Shown: positions 8,191 to 17,244, numbered from the stretch's first letter. The stretch is 64,000 nt of DNA from an uncultured Veillonellaceae bacterium (GCA_958348245.1 CATVYJ010000006.1:1-64000), one strand, 5' to 3'. A program made the numbers and translations. The notes: generated from the letters alone by a model not told the origin.

Positions 8191-8225
8191 CAAAACTCCT
8201 CCTGCATGATACAGGAGGAGTTTTG
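8191..8225 (+). terminator. long hairpin after the reductase operon
   Basis: 14-bp perfect stem CAAAACTCCTCCTG/CAGGAGGAGTTTTG with a 7-nt loop. The T-run is within the stem, so termination is probable but not textbook. Confidence 0.65.
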
Positions 8226-8289
8226 CATGGAAATTTCATTTACAGCATGCGCCGAATTTCCTATGATAGGAATAAAGGAGGAAACGACT

Positions 8290-8442
8290 GTGGATGATGA
8301 AATAGACGCGGCAGAAAAACAGGAACTATACAATGAAGAAACGCGGCGCGTACTGGACGAAGTAATGCGCGGGGAGGGATTGAGCCGCCCCTTCTCCTCG
8401 GTGGAAGAACTACTGGCAGAACGCAATGCGGATGAAGAATAG
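8290..8442 (+). CDS. orphan C-terminal part of a RelB/DinJ-type antitoxin
   Basis: 50 residues from a GTG start with a strong ribosome site (AAAGGAGG, 8275-8282). The tail reads LYNEETRRVLDEVM then LSRPFSSVEELLAERNADEE, which closely follows the toxin-binding C-terminus of RelB/DinJ antitoxins. The N-terminal ribbon-helix-helix DNA-binding half is absent, and no RelE/YafQ-like toxin follows; a terminator comes directly after. In-frame ATGs at 8228 and 8263 lack ribosome sites. It may be a decayed module or a small protein able to neutralise a toxin encoded elsewhere. Confidence 0.65.
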   Translation: MDDEIDAAEKQELYNEETRRVLDEVMRGEGLSRPFSSVEELLAERNADEE

Positions 8443-8447
8443 CAGTA

Positions 8448-8474
8448 ACGGCAGTATAACGCTGTCGTTTTTTT
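8448..8474 (+). terminator. terminator after the antitoxin remnant
   Basis: ACGGCAG/CTGTCGT (7 bp, one G-U, loop TATAACG) followed by T7. Confidence 0.75.
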
Positions 8475-8926
8475 GTATGCGTTTTTTACATGCGTCGCAG
8501 GCAAGCATAATGACAGTACGAAGGGGCAGCGGAAAATTTCTACGGGCAGGCGGTTTCTTCTTTTACGTACTTTCCTTTCTTTTTCGGAAAAGAAGGAAAG
8601 TGTGCGACCATGGAGTTCGTGCTCCTGAAAATGGAATCCGTCGTATGTTTCGGACACGTATGGATAGGCAATGTGGGGCCGCAACAGAATAAAGCGGAAG
8701 TAAAGCATCGTAATAGGGAGCTGCTCCCTCATGAGGAAAATTTTTTCATCGCGATGTGATTCCGCGTCTGAATAAGGAAAATCATTTATATTTCTTGTGT
8801 TCCAATTTCAAAAAGAAAAAAATTTCCCGCAAACCTTTTTCAAAAGCAAATGAATTTCCCGCGCGGCGTTTTCCGCGGCGGGGAAATGTTTCAAAGGGAA
8901 GAGGCGCGCGGCGGGCGCGGGGAATT
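8475..8926. other. AT-rich intergenic stretch with several inverted repeats
   Basis: No convincing gene on either strand. It holds an imperfect hairpin ACTTTCCTT.../...AAGGAAAGT (8569-8601), GGGAG-CTG-CTCCC (8716-8728), palindromes CCTCATGAGG (8727-8736) and CATCGCGATG (8748-8757), and ATTTCCC (8854-8860) facing GGGAAAT (8881-8887) across a GC-rich core. Base composition is clearly more AT-rich than the flanking genes. It may be the remains of a lost module. Confidence 0.6.
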
Positions 8927-8957
8927 TTGAAAGACTGCGGAGGCCGTGTGATATAAT
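8927..8957 (+). promoter_or_regulatory. promoter of the miaB-mutSL-miaA-hfq operon
   Basis: TTGAAA (8927-8932) and an extended -10 TGATATAAT (8949-8957), spacer 19 bp. Confidence 0.7.
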
Positions 8958-8995
8958 AAAATGATATGAATTTACGAAATACAGGAGACACACCA

Positions 8996-10318
8996 ATGGC
9001 AGGAACTTATTTCACCATCACCTACGGGTGCCAGATGAACGAATCGGATACGGAGCGCATCAACGGGCAGCTCGCCGAGCTGGGCTATACCGAGGCGGCG
9101 TCCATGGAGGACGCGGACATTATCATCCTCAATACGTGCAGCATCCGCCAGAACGCGGAGGAAAAGGTGTACGGCAAGATCGGGGAGATCAAGCGCGTGA
9201 AGGAGAAACATCCGAATCTTCTCGTGGGCATCATGGGATGCATGGCGCAGGAGAATAAGGGGAAGCTCATCGCCCGCATGCCCATCATCGACTTTGTCCT
9301 CGGCCCGTACCACATCCACGACCTGAAAGGCGTCGTCGCGGACGAGCTCGCCGCGCGGCGGCACGTGGTGAAGACGGAGATGAATCCCGAGCGCGTGAAG
9401 GACTACAGCGAGCTCCATGCGGCGCGGAAGAGCAGGACCTTCGCGTGGGTGCCCATCATGCAGGGGTGCAACAAGTTCTGCACGTACTGCATCGTGCCCT
9501 ATGTGCGGGGCCGGCAGACGAGCCGCACGGTGGAGGACATCGTGCGGGAGGTGGAGGGGCTCGCCGCGGAGGGCTATAAGGAAATCACGCTCCTCGGGCA
9601 GAATGTCAATTCCTACGGCCTCGATTTCCGGGACGGGACGGACTTTGCCGATCTCATCCGGGCGCTGGACAAGGTGGACGGCATCGAGCGCGTGCGGTAC
9701 ATGACGTCCCATCCGCGGGATATGACGTTCGGCATGGTGGATGCCATGGCGGATTCGCCGAAGGTGGCGCGGCAGATGCACCTCCCGGTGCAGCACGGGG
9801 ACAACGAGATGCTCCGCCGCATGAACCGGGGCTACACCATCGAGCATTTCCTGGAGCTTCTCGCGTACGTGCGGAAGCGCATGCCGGACATCACGGTCAC
9901 GACGGACCTCATCACGGGATTTCCGGGAGAGACGGAGGAGATGCACGAGGCGACGCTCCGGCTGCTCCGGGAGGCGCAGTTCGACTCGGCGTACACCTTC
10001 ATTTATTCGCCCCGGCAGGGGACGCCCGCGGCGCGCATGGAGGGCCAGATCCCGGACGACGTGAAGCACCACCGCCTGCAGGAGCTCATGGACGTGCAGA
10101 ACGAAATCAGCCTCGCGAAGAACCGCGCCATGGAAGGGCATGCGTACCCGATTCTCGTGGAAGGGCCCACGAAGCAGGGCGGCGAAAACTGGTACGGCCG
10201 CACGTCGGGCAATAAGATGATCATTTTCCCGAAGGAGGAGGGCGTCTCCGTGGGCGATATGCGGGAGGCGCTGGTGGAGCAGGGCCAGACCTGGGTGCTC
10301 AAGGGCCGGCTCGTCTGA
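8996..10318 (+). CDS. miaB: tRNA-2-methylthio-N6-dimethylallyladenosine synthase MiaB
   Basis: 440 residues. The methylthiotransferase domain carries Cys12, Cys48 and Cys82 for the auxiliary 4Fe-4S cluster. The radical-SAM cluster is C158xxxC162xxC165 in QGCNKFCTYCIVPYVRG, and the C-terminal TRAM domain begins near residue 375 (GHAYPILVEG). It methylthiolates i6A37 in tRNAs, the product of MiaA encoded later in the same operon. Start at ATG 8996 with CAGGAG 8 nt upstream; an earlier in-frame ATG at 8966 lies within 10 nt of the -10 box and cannot be the start of this transcript. Confidence 0.97.
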   Translation: MAGTYFTITYGCQMNESDTERINGQLAELGYTEAASMEDADIIILNTCSIRQNAEEKVYGKIGEIKRVKEKHPNLLVGIMGCMAQENKGKLIARMPIIDFVLGPYHIHDLKGVVADELAARRHVVKTEMNPERVKDYSELHAARKSRTFAWVPIMQGCNKFCTYCIVPYVRGRQTSRTVEDIVREVEGLAAEGYKEITLLGQNVNSYGLDFRDGTDFADLIRALDKVDGIERVRYMTSHPRDMTFGMVDAMADSPKVARQMHLPVQHGDNEMLRRMNRGYTIEHFLELLAYVRKRMPDITVTTDLITGFPGETEEMHEATLRLLREAQFDSAYTFIYSPRQGTPAARMEGQIPDDVKHHRLQELMDVQNEISLAKNRAMEGHAYPILVEGPTKQGGENWYGRTSGNKMIIFPKEEGVSVGDMREALVEQGQTWVLKGRLV

Positions 10319-10330
10319 CAGGGGGGCAGT

Positions 10331-12892
10331 ATGGCAAAGACACCGCTTATGGACCAGTACCGGGCCGTGAAGGAGAGCTATCCCGACGCGCTCCTTTTTT
10401 TCCGGCTGGGTGATTTCTATGAAATGTTTTACGACGACGCGGTGACGGCGTCGCGCGAGCTGGAGCTGACGCTCACCGGGCGCAATGCGGGCAACGACGA
10501 GCGAGCTCCCATGTGCGGCGTGCCGTATCACGCGGCGGAGACGTATATTTACCGCCTCATTCAGAAGGGCTACCGCGTGGCCATCTGCGAGCAGATGGAA
10601 GACCCGAAGAAGGCGAAAGGGCTCGTGAAGCGGGAGGTCATCCGGGTGGTCACGCCGGGGACGATCCTCTTTGAAAACGCCATCGCGGACAAGGCGAACA
10701 ATTATCTCGTCTATGTGGCGGAGAAAGACCGGCGGCTCGGCGCGGTGGTGGCGGATATCTCCACGGGCGAGTGCTGGTGGGGCGCGTGGGACGCGAAGAA
10801 GGAAGCGGACGATTTCTTCGACATGCTCTCCGTGTACAGCCCGGCGGAGGCGGTGTGCGCCGTGTCGGACGCCTGGTACGGCCGCATCGAGCCGTACTGC
10901 GCGGCCCGTCTCGGGGCGTGCCTCCTGACGCGCCGGGACCCGGACGACGCCGCGGGAGAGCCGGTGCCGCCGGAAGCGGCGGGCATCGGGGACGAGGCGG
11001 TGCGCCGGGCCTTTGCGGGCCTCGCGGCCTATCTCCGGGACGTGATGAAAGCGGACGCGCCCATGATCCACATGGCGGCGCCGCTCCGGGAGGAACGCAC
11101 GCTCACGCTCGCGGAGGACGTGCTGCGCAATCTGGAAATCACGAAGAATATGCGCGACGGCGGACGCAAGGGGACGCTCCTCGAAGTGCTGGACCACACG
11201 AATACCGCCATGGGGGCGCGCCTGCTCCGGCGGTGGCTCGAGCGGCCTCTCACGGATGTGAACGCCATCGTCCTCCGGCAGGACGCGGTGGAGGACTTCA
11301 CGGGCCACGCCACGGAGCTGGAGGCGATGGAGAAGCTCCTCGCCCGCGTCTTCGACTTCGAGCGCATCCTGTCCCGCATTGAGGCGAACACCACCTCGCC
11401 GAAGGACCTGCTCGCCCTGAAGGCGTCGCTCGCGGTGGTGCCGCAGATCAAGCGGCTCCTCGGCGGCGCGCGGTCGCTCCTGCTCACGCGTCTCAATCAG
11501 CAGATGGGCCTCCACGGGGAGGTGTACGACCTGCTGGACCGGGCCATGGACGAAAACGGCACGGGCAATGTCCGCGACGGGAAGTATATCCGTGCCGGGT
11601 ACAATCAGGAGCTGGACGAGCTGCGGTCGCTCTCGGAAAACAGCCGCCAGTGGATCGCCGATCTGGAAGAGAAGGAAAAAGAGAAGACCGGCATCAAGAT
11701 GAAGATCGGCTTCAACAACGTCTTCGGGTATTATTTCGAGATTTCCCATGCGAATAAACTGCCCGTCCCGGCGTATTTCACGCGGAAGCAGACCCTGGCG
11801 AACGCCGAGCGCTACATCACGCCCGAGCTGAAGGAATTTGAAGTGAAGGCGCTCTCCGCGAAGGAAAAGACGGAAGAGCTGGAGCTGCGCATTTATCAGG
11901 AAGTGAAAAACGCCATCCGCCCGGCCATCGCGGACATGCAGAAGACGGCCCGGGCCGTGGCCGCGGTGGACTCGCTCGCCAGCCTTGCCCGGGCGGCGCT
12001 GAAAGACCGGTACGTGCGGCCCGCCATCACGCGGGACGAGCGCATCGTCATCAGGGACGGGCGGCATCCCATGGTGGAGCACGCCCTGAAGCGGGAGCTC
12101 TTCGTGCCGAACGACACGACGCTCAATCATTCCGACCAGGAGATCCTCATCATCACCGGACCGAACATGGCGGGGAAATCCACCTACATGCGGCAGGTGG
12201 CGGTGCTCACCATCATGGCGCAGGCGGGGTCCTTCATTCCCGCGAAGAGCGCGTCCTTCACCCCGGTGGACCGGATTTTCACCCGCGTGGGGGCCACGGA
12301 CGATATTTCCACCGGGCAGAGCACTTTCATGGTGGAAATGCAGGAAGTGTCCCAGATCCTGAAATGCGCCACGAAAAACAGCCTCATCCTCCTCGACGAG
12401 ATCGGGCGGGGCACGTCCACCTACGACGGCATGAGCATCGCCCGCGCCGTGGTGGAGTACATCGACAGCAAAATCCACGCGTACACGCTCTTTGCGACGC
12501 ACTACCACGAGCTCTCCGATATGGAAGCGGCGAGCCCGCATATCAAAAATTACACCGTCACCGTGAAGGAGCGGGGCAAAGACATCACTTTCCTCCGGCG
12601 CATCGTCCCGGGCTCGGCGGACCGGAGCTACGGCATCCACGTGGCGCGCCTGGCGGGCCTTCCCGAGACGCTTCTCGCTCGGTCCGAGGAGATCCTCGCG
12701 GGGCTCGAAGCGCAGGACGGGCGGACGGCGGCTCCCGCGCCGAAAGAGAGCGCGGAAAGCGCCGGCGGGGGCGACCTTTTCGCCGCGCCCATCATCGACG
12801 AGCTCCGCCATCTGGACGTGATGAGCAAGACCCCCATCGAAGCGATGGAAATTTTATTCCGCCTCAGTCAGGAGGCAAAGGAGAGTCAGTAA
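10331..12892 (+). CDS. mutS: DNA mismatch repair protein MutS
   Basis: 853 residues, full length. The mismatch-binding N-terminus has FFRLGDFYEMF (the Phe-x-Glu that stacks on mispairs). The ATPase domain has Walker A GPNMAGKST (about 610-618), then the ST(F)MVEM segment and Walker B LLDEIGRGTST. The C-terminus contains the helix-turn-helix dimer segment and a short tail. It recognises mismatches and recruits MutL. Located 12 nt after miaB, directly abutting mutL (stop and start codons adjacent), so the two repair partners are co-translated. Confidence 0.98.
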   Translation: MAKTPLMDQYRAVKESYPDALLFFRLGDFYEMFYDDAVTASRELELTLTGRNAGNDERAPMCGVPYHAAETYIYRLIQKGYRVAICEQMEDPKKAKGLVKREVIRVVTPGTILFENAIADKANNYLVYVAEKDRRLGAVVADISTGECWWGAWDAKKEADDFFDMLSVYSPAEAVCAVSDAWYGRIEPYCAARLGACLLTRRDPDDAAGEPVPPEAAGIGDEAVRRAFAGLAAYLRDVMKADAPMIHMAAPLREERTLTLAEDVLRNLEITKNMRDGGRKGTLLEVLDHTNTAMGARLLRRWLERPLTDVNAIVLRQDAVEDFTGHATELEAMEKLLARVFDFERILSRIEANTTSPKDLLALKASLAVVPQIKRLLGGARSLLLTRLNQQMGLHGEVYDLLDRAMDENGTGNVRDGKYIRAGYNQELDELRSLSENSRQWIADLEEKEKEKTGIKMKIGFNNVFGYYFEISHANKLPVPAYFTRKQTLANAERYITPELKEFEVKALSAKEKTEELELRIYQEVKNAIRPAIADMQKTARAVAAVDSLASLARAALKDRYVRPAITRDERIVIRDGRHPMVEHALKRELFVPNDTTLNHSDQEILIITGPNMAGKSTYMRQVAVLTIMAQAGSFIPAKSASFTPVDRIFTRVGATDDISTGQSTFMVEMQEVSQILKCATKNSLILLDEIGRGTSTYDGMSIARAVVEYIDSKIHAYTLFATHYHELSDMEAASPHIKNYTVTVKERGKDITFLRRIVPGSADRSYGIHVARLAGLPETLLARSEEILAGLEAQDGRTAAPAPKESAESAGGGDLFAAPIIDELRHLDVMSKTPIEAMEILFRLSQEAKESQ

Positions 12893-14797
12893 ATGCCTGT
12901 GATACATGTACTGGATGCGGTCACCGCCAGCCAGATCGCCGCGGGCGAAGTGGTGGAGCGCCCGGTGAACGCCGTGAAGGAGCTCGTGGAAAACGCCGTC
13001 GACGCGGGGGCCCGCGACATCGAGACGGAAATCGCCGGAGGCGGCGTGGACTATCTGCGCGTCACCGACGACGGATGCGGCATGTCCCCCGAGGACGCGG
13101 CCCTCTCCATCGTGCGCCACGCCACGAGCAAGATTCAGAGCGCGGACAACATTTACCACATTTCCTCTCTCGGCTTCCGCGGGGAAGCGCTCGCGAGCAT
13201 CGCCTCCATCTCCCGCATGACCATCACCACCCGCACGAAGGACGAAGAAGAAGGGACGGAAGTCTCCGTGGAAGGGGGTGAAGTGCGTTCTGTCGCGCCC
13301 TGCGGCGCGCCGGAAGGGACCACCGTGGAGGCGAAGGACCTCTTTTACAACGTGCCCGCCCGGAAGAAATTCCTGAAATCGGAACGCACCGAAGCGGGCC
13401 GCATCAGCCAGATGCTGGGCAAGCTCGCCATGGCCAATCCGGGCATCGCGTTCCGTCTCATCAACAACGGCCGCGCCGTGGTGGAGACGCCCGGCAACGG
13501 CCGCCTCGTGGACGCCGTGTCCGCCCTGTACGGGCTCGAGACGGCGGGGGAAATGCTCGAAGTGAAGGAGGAGACGGACGGGGCGCTCCTCGAAGGGCTC
13601 ATTTCGAAGCCGTCTCTTCTGAAAAGCAGCCGCGCCCAGCAGACCGTCATCGTGAACCGCCGCGTGGTGGAAAACAGCACGGTCACCAAGGCGGTGGACA
13701 ACGCGTACCATTCGCTCCTCCCGAAGAACGGCTTCCCCGTCTTTGTGCTGCACCTCACCGTGCCGCCGGAGACGGTGGACGTGAACGTCCATCCCCAGAA
13801 GCGGGAAATCAAATTTCAGGACGAGCAGGCCATCTTCCGCCTCGTGTACCACGCGGTGCTCGCGGCGCTCACCTCGCAGCACGCTCCGGACCGGGTGGCG
13901 GCGGGCATGATTCACGCCGCGCCGAAAGAAGCCCTCGGGGAAGACGCGATGCGGACCATCCGCACGGAAGAGCCCGCCCCCGCGCCGCAGCGCCTCTGGG
14001 GCGAATCCTCCGCCGCGTACGGCGCGTCCCCCGCGTCCGACATGAGCGCCGGTCTCCGTACGCCGTCCGCGCCGTACGCGCCCCGTCCGCAGACGGCGGA
14101 GCCGCGGGCGGAAGCGTACGAGCCCCGCGCGGGCCGGGATGCGCTCCTCTCGGACCGGTCCGTCTTCGCCGCCGCGCAGAAGACCGCCCCCGCGCCGCTC
14201 TTTGATGACGCGCCGGCCGATGCGGCGGAAGAGCCGGTCATTCCCCTCGGGCAGATCGCGGACTGCTTCATCGTGTGCCAGCACGGGCGGGAACTCTTCC
14301 TCATCGACCAGCACGCCGCCCACGAGCGCGTGCGCTACGACCGCCTCGCCGAACGGGCGGAAGGCATCCCCGTGCAGGAACTGCTCATTCCCTACCTCAT
14401 CCACGCGGAGCCGGCGGACGTGGACCTGCTCCTCGAGCGGGCGGACGAACTGAAGCGGCTGGGCATCGTCTTCGAGCAGGCCGGCCCGGACGTGATCCGC
14501 GTCACCGGCGCGCCGGAAGACCTCTCCGAGAGCGACATGGAGCGGGTCATCCGGGACGTGCTCGTCGCCTTCCACGAAAAAGACGTGCCCTCGCCGGAGA
14601 CCCTGCGCCACCGCATGATGGCCTACGCGGCGTGCCGCGGCGCGATCAAGGCGGGAGACCCGCTCAATATCCGCCAGATGAAAGAACTCATCCGCGACCT
14701 CTTCCAGACGGCGCGGCCCTTCGTGTGCCCCCACGGCCGGCCCACCATCGTGCGGTTCACTCCGGAAGAGCTGGGCCGCCTCTTCCACCGCACATGA
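12893..14797 (+). CDS. mutL: DNA mismatch repair protein MutL
   Basis: 634 residues. The GHKL ATPase domain shows IAAGEVVERP, ENAVDAGA, DDGCGM and GFRGEALASI in the first 110 residues. A Pro/Ala-rich linker (about 340-450) leads to the C-terminal endonuclease domain with DQHAAHE (472-478), ACRGAIK and CPHGRPT. In the nicking motif DQHA(X)2E(X)4E the last Glu is Asp483 here. It is the endonuclease type used by bacteria without MutH. Overlaps the next gene by ATGA. Confidence 0.97.
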   Translation: MPVIHVLDAVTASQIAAGEVVERPVNAVKELVENAVDAGARDIETEIAGGGVDYLRVTDDGCGMSPEDAALSIVRHATSKIQSADNIYHISSLGFRGEALASIASISRMTITTRTKDEEEGTEVSVEGGEVRSVAPCGAPEGTTVEAKDLFYNVPARKKFLKSERTEAGRISQMLGKLAMANPGIAFRLINNGRAVVETPGNGRLVDAVSALYGLETAGEMLEVKEETDGALLEGLISKPSLLKSSRAQQTVIVNRRVVENSTVTKAVDNAYHSLLPKNGFPVFVLHLTVPPETVDVNVHPQKREIKFQDEQAIFRLVYHAVLAALTSQHAPDRVAAGMIHAAPKEALGEDAMRTIRTEEPAPAPQRLWGESSAAYGASPASDMSAGLRTPSAPYAPRPQTAEPRAEAYEPRAGRDALLSDRSVFAAAQKTAPAPLFDDAPADAAEEPVIPLGQIADCFIVCQHGRELFLIDQHAAHERVRYDRLAERAEGIPVQELLIPYLIHAEPADVDLLLERADELKRLGIVFEQAGPDVIRVTGAPEDLSESDMERVIRDVLVAFHEKDVPSPETLRHRMMAYAACRGAIKAGDPLNIRQMKELIRDLFQTARPFVCPHGRPTIVRFTPEELGRLFHRT

Positions 14798-15579
14798 TCG
14801 CCGTCACCGCCGTGCACAAAGCACCGCCGGACGTCGTCGCCCATGCGAAAGCGCGCGCCGCCTTCCTCGGCCTGCCCTACCGGGAGCGGCTCTCCACCTT
14901 CGAAGCGATGGAAGCGGACGGGACGGAGGCGTTCCTCGTGTACGGCAGGCGCGGCCCCGCCCTGTGGCGCGGCGGCCGGGAGCACGTCTTTCACACCGGT
15001 ACGGCGCGGCTCCGCCTCCTCGCCCTGGCCCGCGGCGGGACCGACCGGCTCTGCGCCCTCCTGCCGGAAGGGACGCGGACCGTCCTCGACTGCACCTTCG
15101 GCGAAGGAAAAGACGCGCTCGTCCTCTCGTACTACCTCGGGCCGGCGGGCCGCGTGACTGCCCTCGAAAAGAGCGCCGCCCTCTGGGAAATCGGGCAGGA
15201 CGGCCTCGCGCACTTCACGGACGAAGACCCCGCCGTCACCGCCGCCCTGCGGCGCGTTACACTTCTCCGGGCGGACTTCCGCGATTTCCTCCGCCGCGCG
15301 CCCGACGGGGCGTACGACGCGATTTATTTCGACACCATGTTCCGCCGGCCCGTGAAGCGCGCCGTCAATAACCGCGAAGCCTTCCGGAGCGGCGCGTGCT
15401 ACGACACGCTGGACGAAGCGGTCCTCGCGGACGCCCTCCGCGCGGCGCGCCGGGCGGTCATCGTGAAAGAGCGGCCCTTCGCGGCGGTCTTCCGGAGCGC
15501 GCTCTTCACGGACGTGCACCGCCGCCGGGGGCAGACCACCGCCTACGGCGTCATCCGCAGGGGAAAGGAGCGGCCATGA
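14794..15579 (+). CDS. class I SAM-dependent methyltransferase (RsmJ-like)
   Basis: 261 residues. The SAM-binding motif I is VLDCTFGEGKDALVLSYYLG (about 98-117), with an acidic motif II at TALEKS and the motif IV segment YDAIYFDTMFR. The overall plan (HTGTARLR before motif I, ALEKSAALWEIGQDGL after it) resembles the RsmJ/DUF548 group that methylates 16S rRNA G1516, but the match is distant and the substrate is uncertain. Starts inside the mutL stop (ATGA) and ends overlapping the miaA start (ATGA), so it is translationally coupled to both neighbours. Confidence 0.8.
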   Translation: MIAVTAVHKAPPDVVAHAKARAAFLGLPYRERLSTFEAMEADGTEAFLVYGRRGPALWRGGREHVFHTGTARLRLLALARGGTDRLCALLPEGTRTVLDCTFGEGKDALVLSYYLGPAGRVTALEKSAALWEIGQDGLAHFTDEDPAVTAALRRVTLLRADFRDFLRRAPDGAYDAIYFDTMFRRPVKRAVNNREAFRSGACYDTLDEAVLADALRAARRAVIVKERPFAAVFRSALFTDVHRRRGQTTAYGVIRRGKERP

Positions 15580-16532
15580 AAGGACAGGTCATCACCATAC
15601 TGGGTCCCACCGCGTCGGGCAAGACCGCGCTCTCCGTGCGCCTCGCGAAGCGCCTCGGCGCGTGCGTCATCTCCGGCGACGCCTTTCAGGTGTACCGCGG
15701 CATGGACATCGGCACGGCGAAAGTCACCGCGGAAGAAGCGGACGGCGTGCCCCATTACCTCGTGGACTGCCTCGACCCGCGGGAGAGCTGGACCGCGGGC
15801 CGCTTCTGCGAACTCGCGGGCGGCATCATCGCGCGGGAAAACGCCGCAGGGCGCGTGCCCATCCTCTGCGGCGGCACCGGCCTCTACGTGCAGAGCCTCC
15901 TCGAGGGCTACACCTTTCTGCCGAAAGGGGAAGGCATCCACAGCCGCTGGCACGATTTCTACACCGCACACGGCGCGGACGCCCTCCGGGACGAACTCCT
16001 CCGCCGGGGCGCGCGGGAAGCGGACATCCCCGCCGACCCCCAGCGGCGCATCCGCCTCCTCGAAGTGATGGACCTCGGGGGCGGCACGGCGGGAAAAAGC
16101 AGCGGCCGCGTCTACGCCGGGCCCGTGGTGGGCCTGACCATGGACCGGGCCTGGCTCTACGAGCGCATCAACCGGCGCGTGGACCAGATGATGGCCGCGG
16201 GCCTTGCGGACGAAGTGCGCCGCCTCCTCGCCGCGGGCGTGCCCCGGGACGCCCAGTCCATGCGCGGCATCGGCTACCGCGAGACGGCGGAGGCCCTCGC
16301 GGGAGAGACGACCCTCGCCGAAGCGGCGGAACGCATCAAGACGAACACCCGCCATTTCGCCAAGCGCCAGCTCACGTGGTACCGACGCATGCCCTACATC
16401 CAATGGTTCGAAAGAAAACAGGGCGAAAAAGAAGAAATGTGGTATCATACCATAGAACAAACCATCATTTCACAAATCGAGGGAGACAGTCATGGAAGGA
16501 AAAATGAATTTACAGGACACATTTCTGAATGA
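15576..16532 (+). CDS. miaA: tRNA dimethylallyltransferase MiaA
   Basis: 318 residues. P-loop GPTASGKT (residues 9-16), the [15 protein letters not shown] substrate loop, [13 protein letters not shown] and the RQLTWYRR C-terminal segment are all present. It adds dimethylallyl to A37 of tRNAs, making the substrate for MiaB in the same operon. AAAGGAG precedes ATG 15576. The reading frame runs 41 nt into hfq, giving a hydrophilic tail beyond the usual end. Confidence 0.97.
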   Translation: MKGQVITILGPTASGKTALSVRLAKRLGACVISGDAFQVYRGMDIGTAKVTAEEADGVPHYLVDCLDPRESWTAGRFCELAGGIIARENAAGRVPILCGGTGLYVQSLLEGYTFLPKGEGIHSRWHDFYTAHGADALRDELLRRGAREADIPADPQRRIRLLEVMDLGGGTAGKSSGRVYAGPVVGLTMDRAWLYERINRRVDQMMAAGLADEVRRLLAAGVPRDAQSMRGIGYRETAEALAGETTLAEAAERIKTNTRHFAKRQLTWYRRMPYIQWFERKQGEKEEMWYHTIEQTIISQIEGDSHGRKNEFTGHISE

Positions 16533-16692
16533 AGCGCGGAAAGAAAACGCGCCGGTGAGCATCTACCTCATGAGCGGCGTCCAGCTGAAAGGGCGGGTCA
16601 AGTCCTTCGACAGCTTCACCGTGCTCCTCGTGAGCGAAAACGGCTCCCAGCTCATCTACAAACACGCCATCTCCACCATTCAGAGACTTTGA
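16492..16692 (+). CDS. hfq: RNA chaperone Hfq
   Basis: 66 residues, a minimal Sm-like protein with no C-terminal tail. Sm1 motif with [20 protein letters not shown] and the [17 protein letters not shown] core; Sm2 motif YKHAISTI. It forms hexamers that pair small RNAs with mRNAs. Two starts are possible: ATG 16492 (after GAGGGA) or ATG 16504 (after GGAAGGA); I use the first because related Hfq proteins carry a few residues before NLQD. The gene overlaps the 3' end of miaA by 41 nt and is the last gene of the operon. Confidence 0.95.
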   Translation: MEGKMNLQDTFLNEARKENAPVSIYLMSGVQLKGRVKSFDSFTVLLVSENGSQLIYKHAISTIQRL

Positions 16693-16697
16693 GCCCG

Positions 16698-16718
16698 GCC
16701 CCGCGCGGGGCTTTTTTT
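16698..16718 (+). terminator. terminator after hfq
   Basis: GCCCC-GCGC-GGGGC followed by T7. Confidence 0.9.
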
Positions 16719-16735
16719 ACAGGAGGAAACCATTG

Positions 16736-17098
16736 ATGAACCTGCAGCTTCTGTCCCCGTCGTTCGCCGTGTGCCGCCTCCGCGCGCTTCCGCAGAAGGT
16801 GCGGCGGTGGCACTTCCTTGCCGTCACCGACGAGGAAATCTCCCTCGTCTGCCCCGAAGAAGACGCGCCGGCGGACGCGGAACGCATCGACCGGGGCTGG
16901 CGCGCCCTCCGCGTGGATGGGCCGCTCGACTTTTCCCTCATCGGCATCCTCGCCGATCTCTCCACCGCCCTCGCCGCGGCGGACGTGGGCCTCTTCGCCG
17001 TCTCCACCTACGACACGGACTACCTCCTCGTGAAAGAGACGCAGCTCGCCCGCGCAGTGGAAGCCCTCGCCCGCGCCGGCCACACCGTGCGGCAGTAA
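16736..17098 (+). CDS. ACT-domain protein of unknown role
   Basis: 120 residues. The second half (VDGPLDFSLIGILADLSTAL ... ADVGLFAVSTYDTDYLLVKE) is the ACT fold seen in small stand-alone ACT/CASTOR-like proteins of Bacillota. These probably bind amino acids, but no function is established. ATG 16736 is 9 nt after AGGAGG; a TTG one codon earlier is an alternative. It follows the hfq terminator, so it is read either by readthrough or from an unseen promoter. Confidence 0.75.
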   Translation: MNLQLLSPSFAVCRLRALPQKVRRWHFLAVTDEEISLVCPEEDAPADAERIDRGWRALRVDGPLDFSLIGILADLSTALAAADVGLFAVSTYDTDYLLVKETQLARAVEALARAGHTVRQ

Positions 17099-17144
17099 AA
17101 CCGCGGGACACACCGCAAGCCTTTGCAAATCCTTGCAGAAATAC

Positions 17145-17176
17145 AAACGCGCAGAGACATTTTCTCCGCGCGTTTT
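17145..17176 (+). terminator. terminator after the ACT gene
   Basis: AAACGCGC/GCGCGTTT with an inner GAGA/TCTC pairing, then a T-run. Confidence 0.8.
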
Positions 17177-17197
17177 TCTGTGGCACTGTGAAATTTT

Positions 17198-17206
17198 TGA
17201 TATAAT
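17198..17206 (+). promoter_or_regulatory. extended -10 promoter of the Mrr gene
   Basis: TGATATAAT with no good -35. It places the transcript start near 17213, which rules out the in-frame ATG at 17215 as a normal start. Confidence 0.6.
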
Positions 17207-17244
17207 ACAAAGCAATGGAAATGAAACAGAAGGGATATGAGGAT

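Noticed and set aside
8426..8692. Toxin gene following the antitoxin remnant
   Set aside because: The open frame crosses the terminator, lacks a ribosome site and shows no RelE, YafQ or other toxin motif.
8972..12811. Long open frame on the minus strand opposite miaB and mutS (over 1200 codons), and similar ones near 12854-14788, 49749-53102 and 60686-63940
   Set aside because: They are antisense to clear conserved genes, are rich in Arg, His and Ala, and arise from the GC-biased third positions of the true genes.
16443..16455. TGGTAT-C-ATACCA palindrome as an hfq operator
   Set aside because: It lies in the miaA coding sequence and there is no promoter pair around it; chance is a sufficient explanation.
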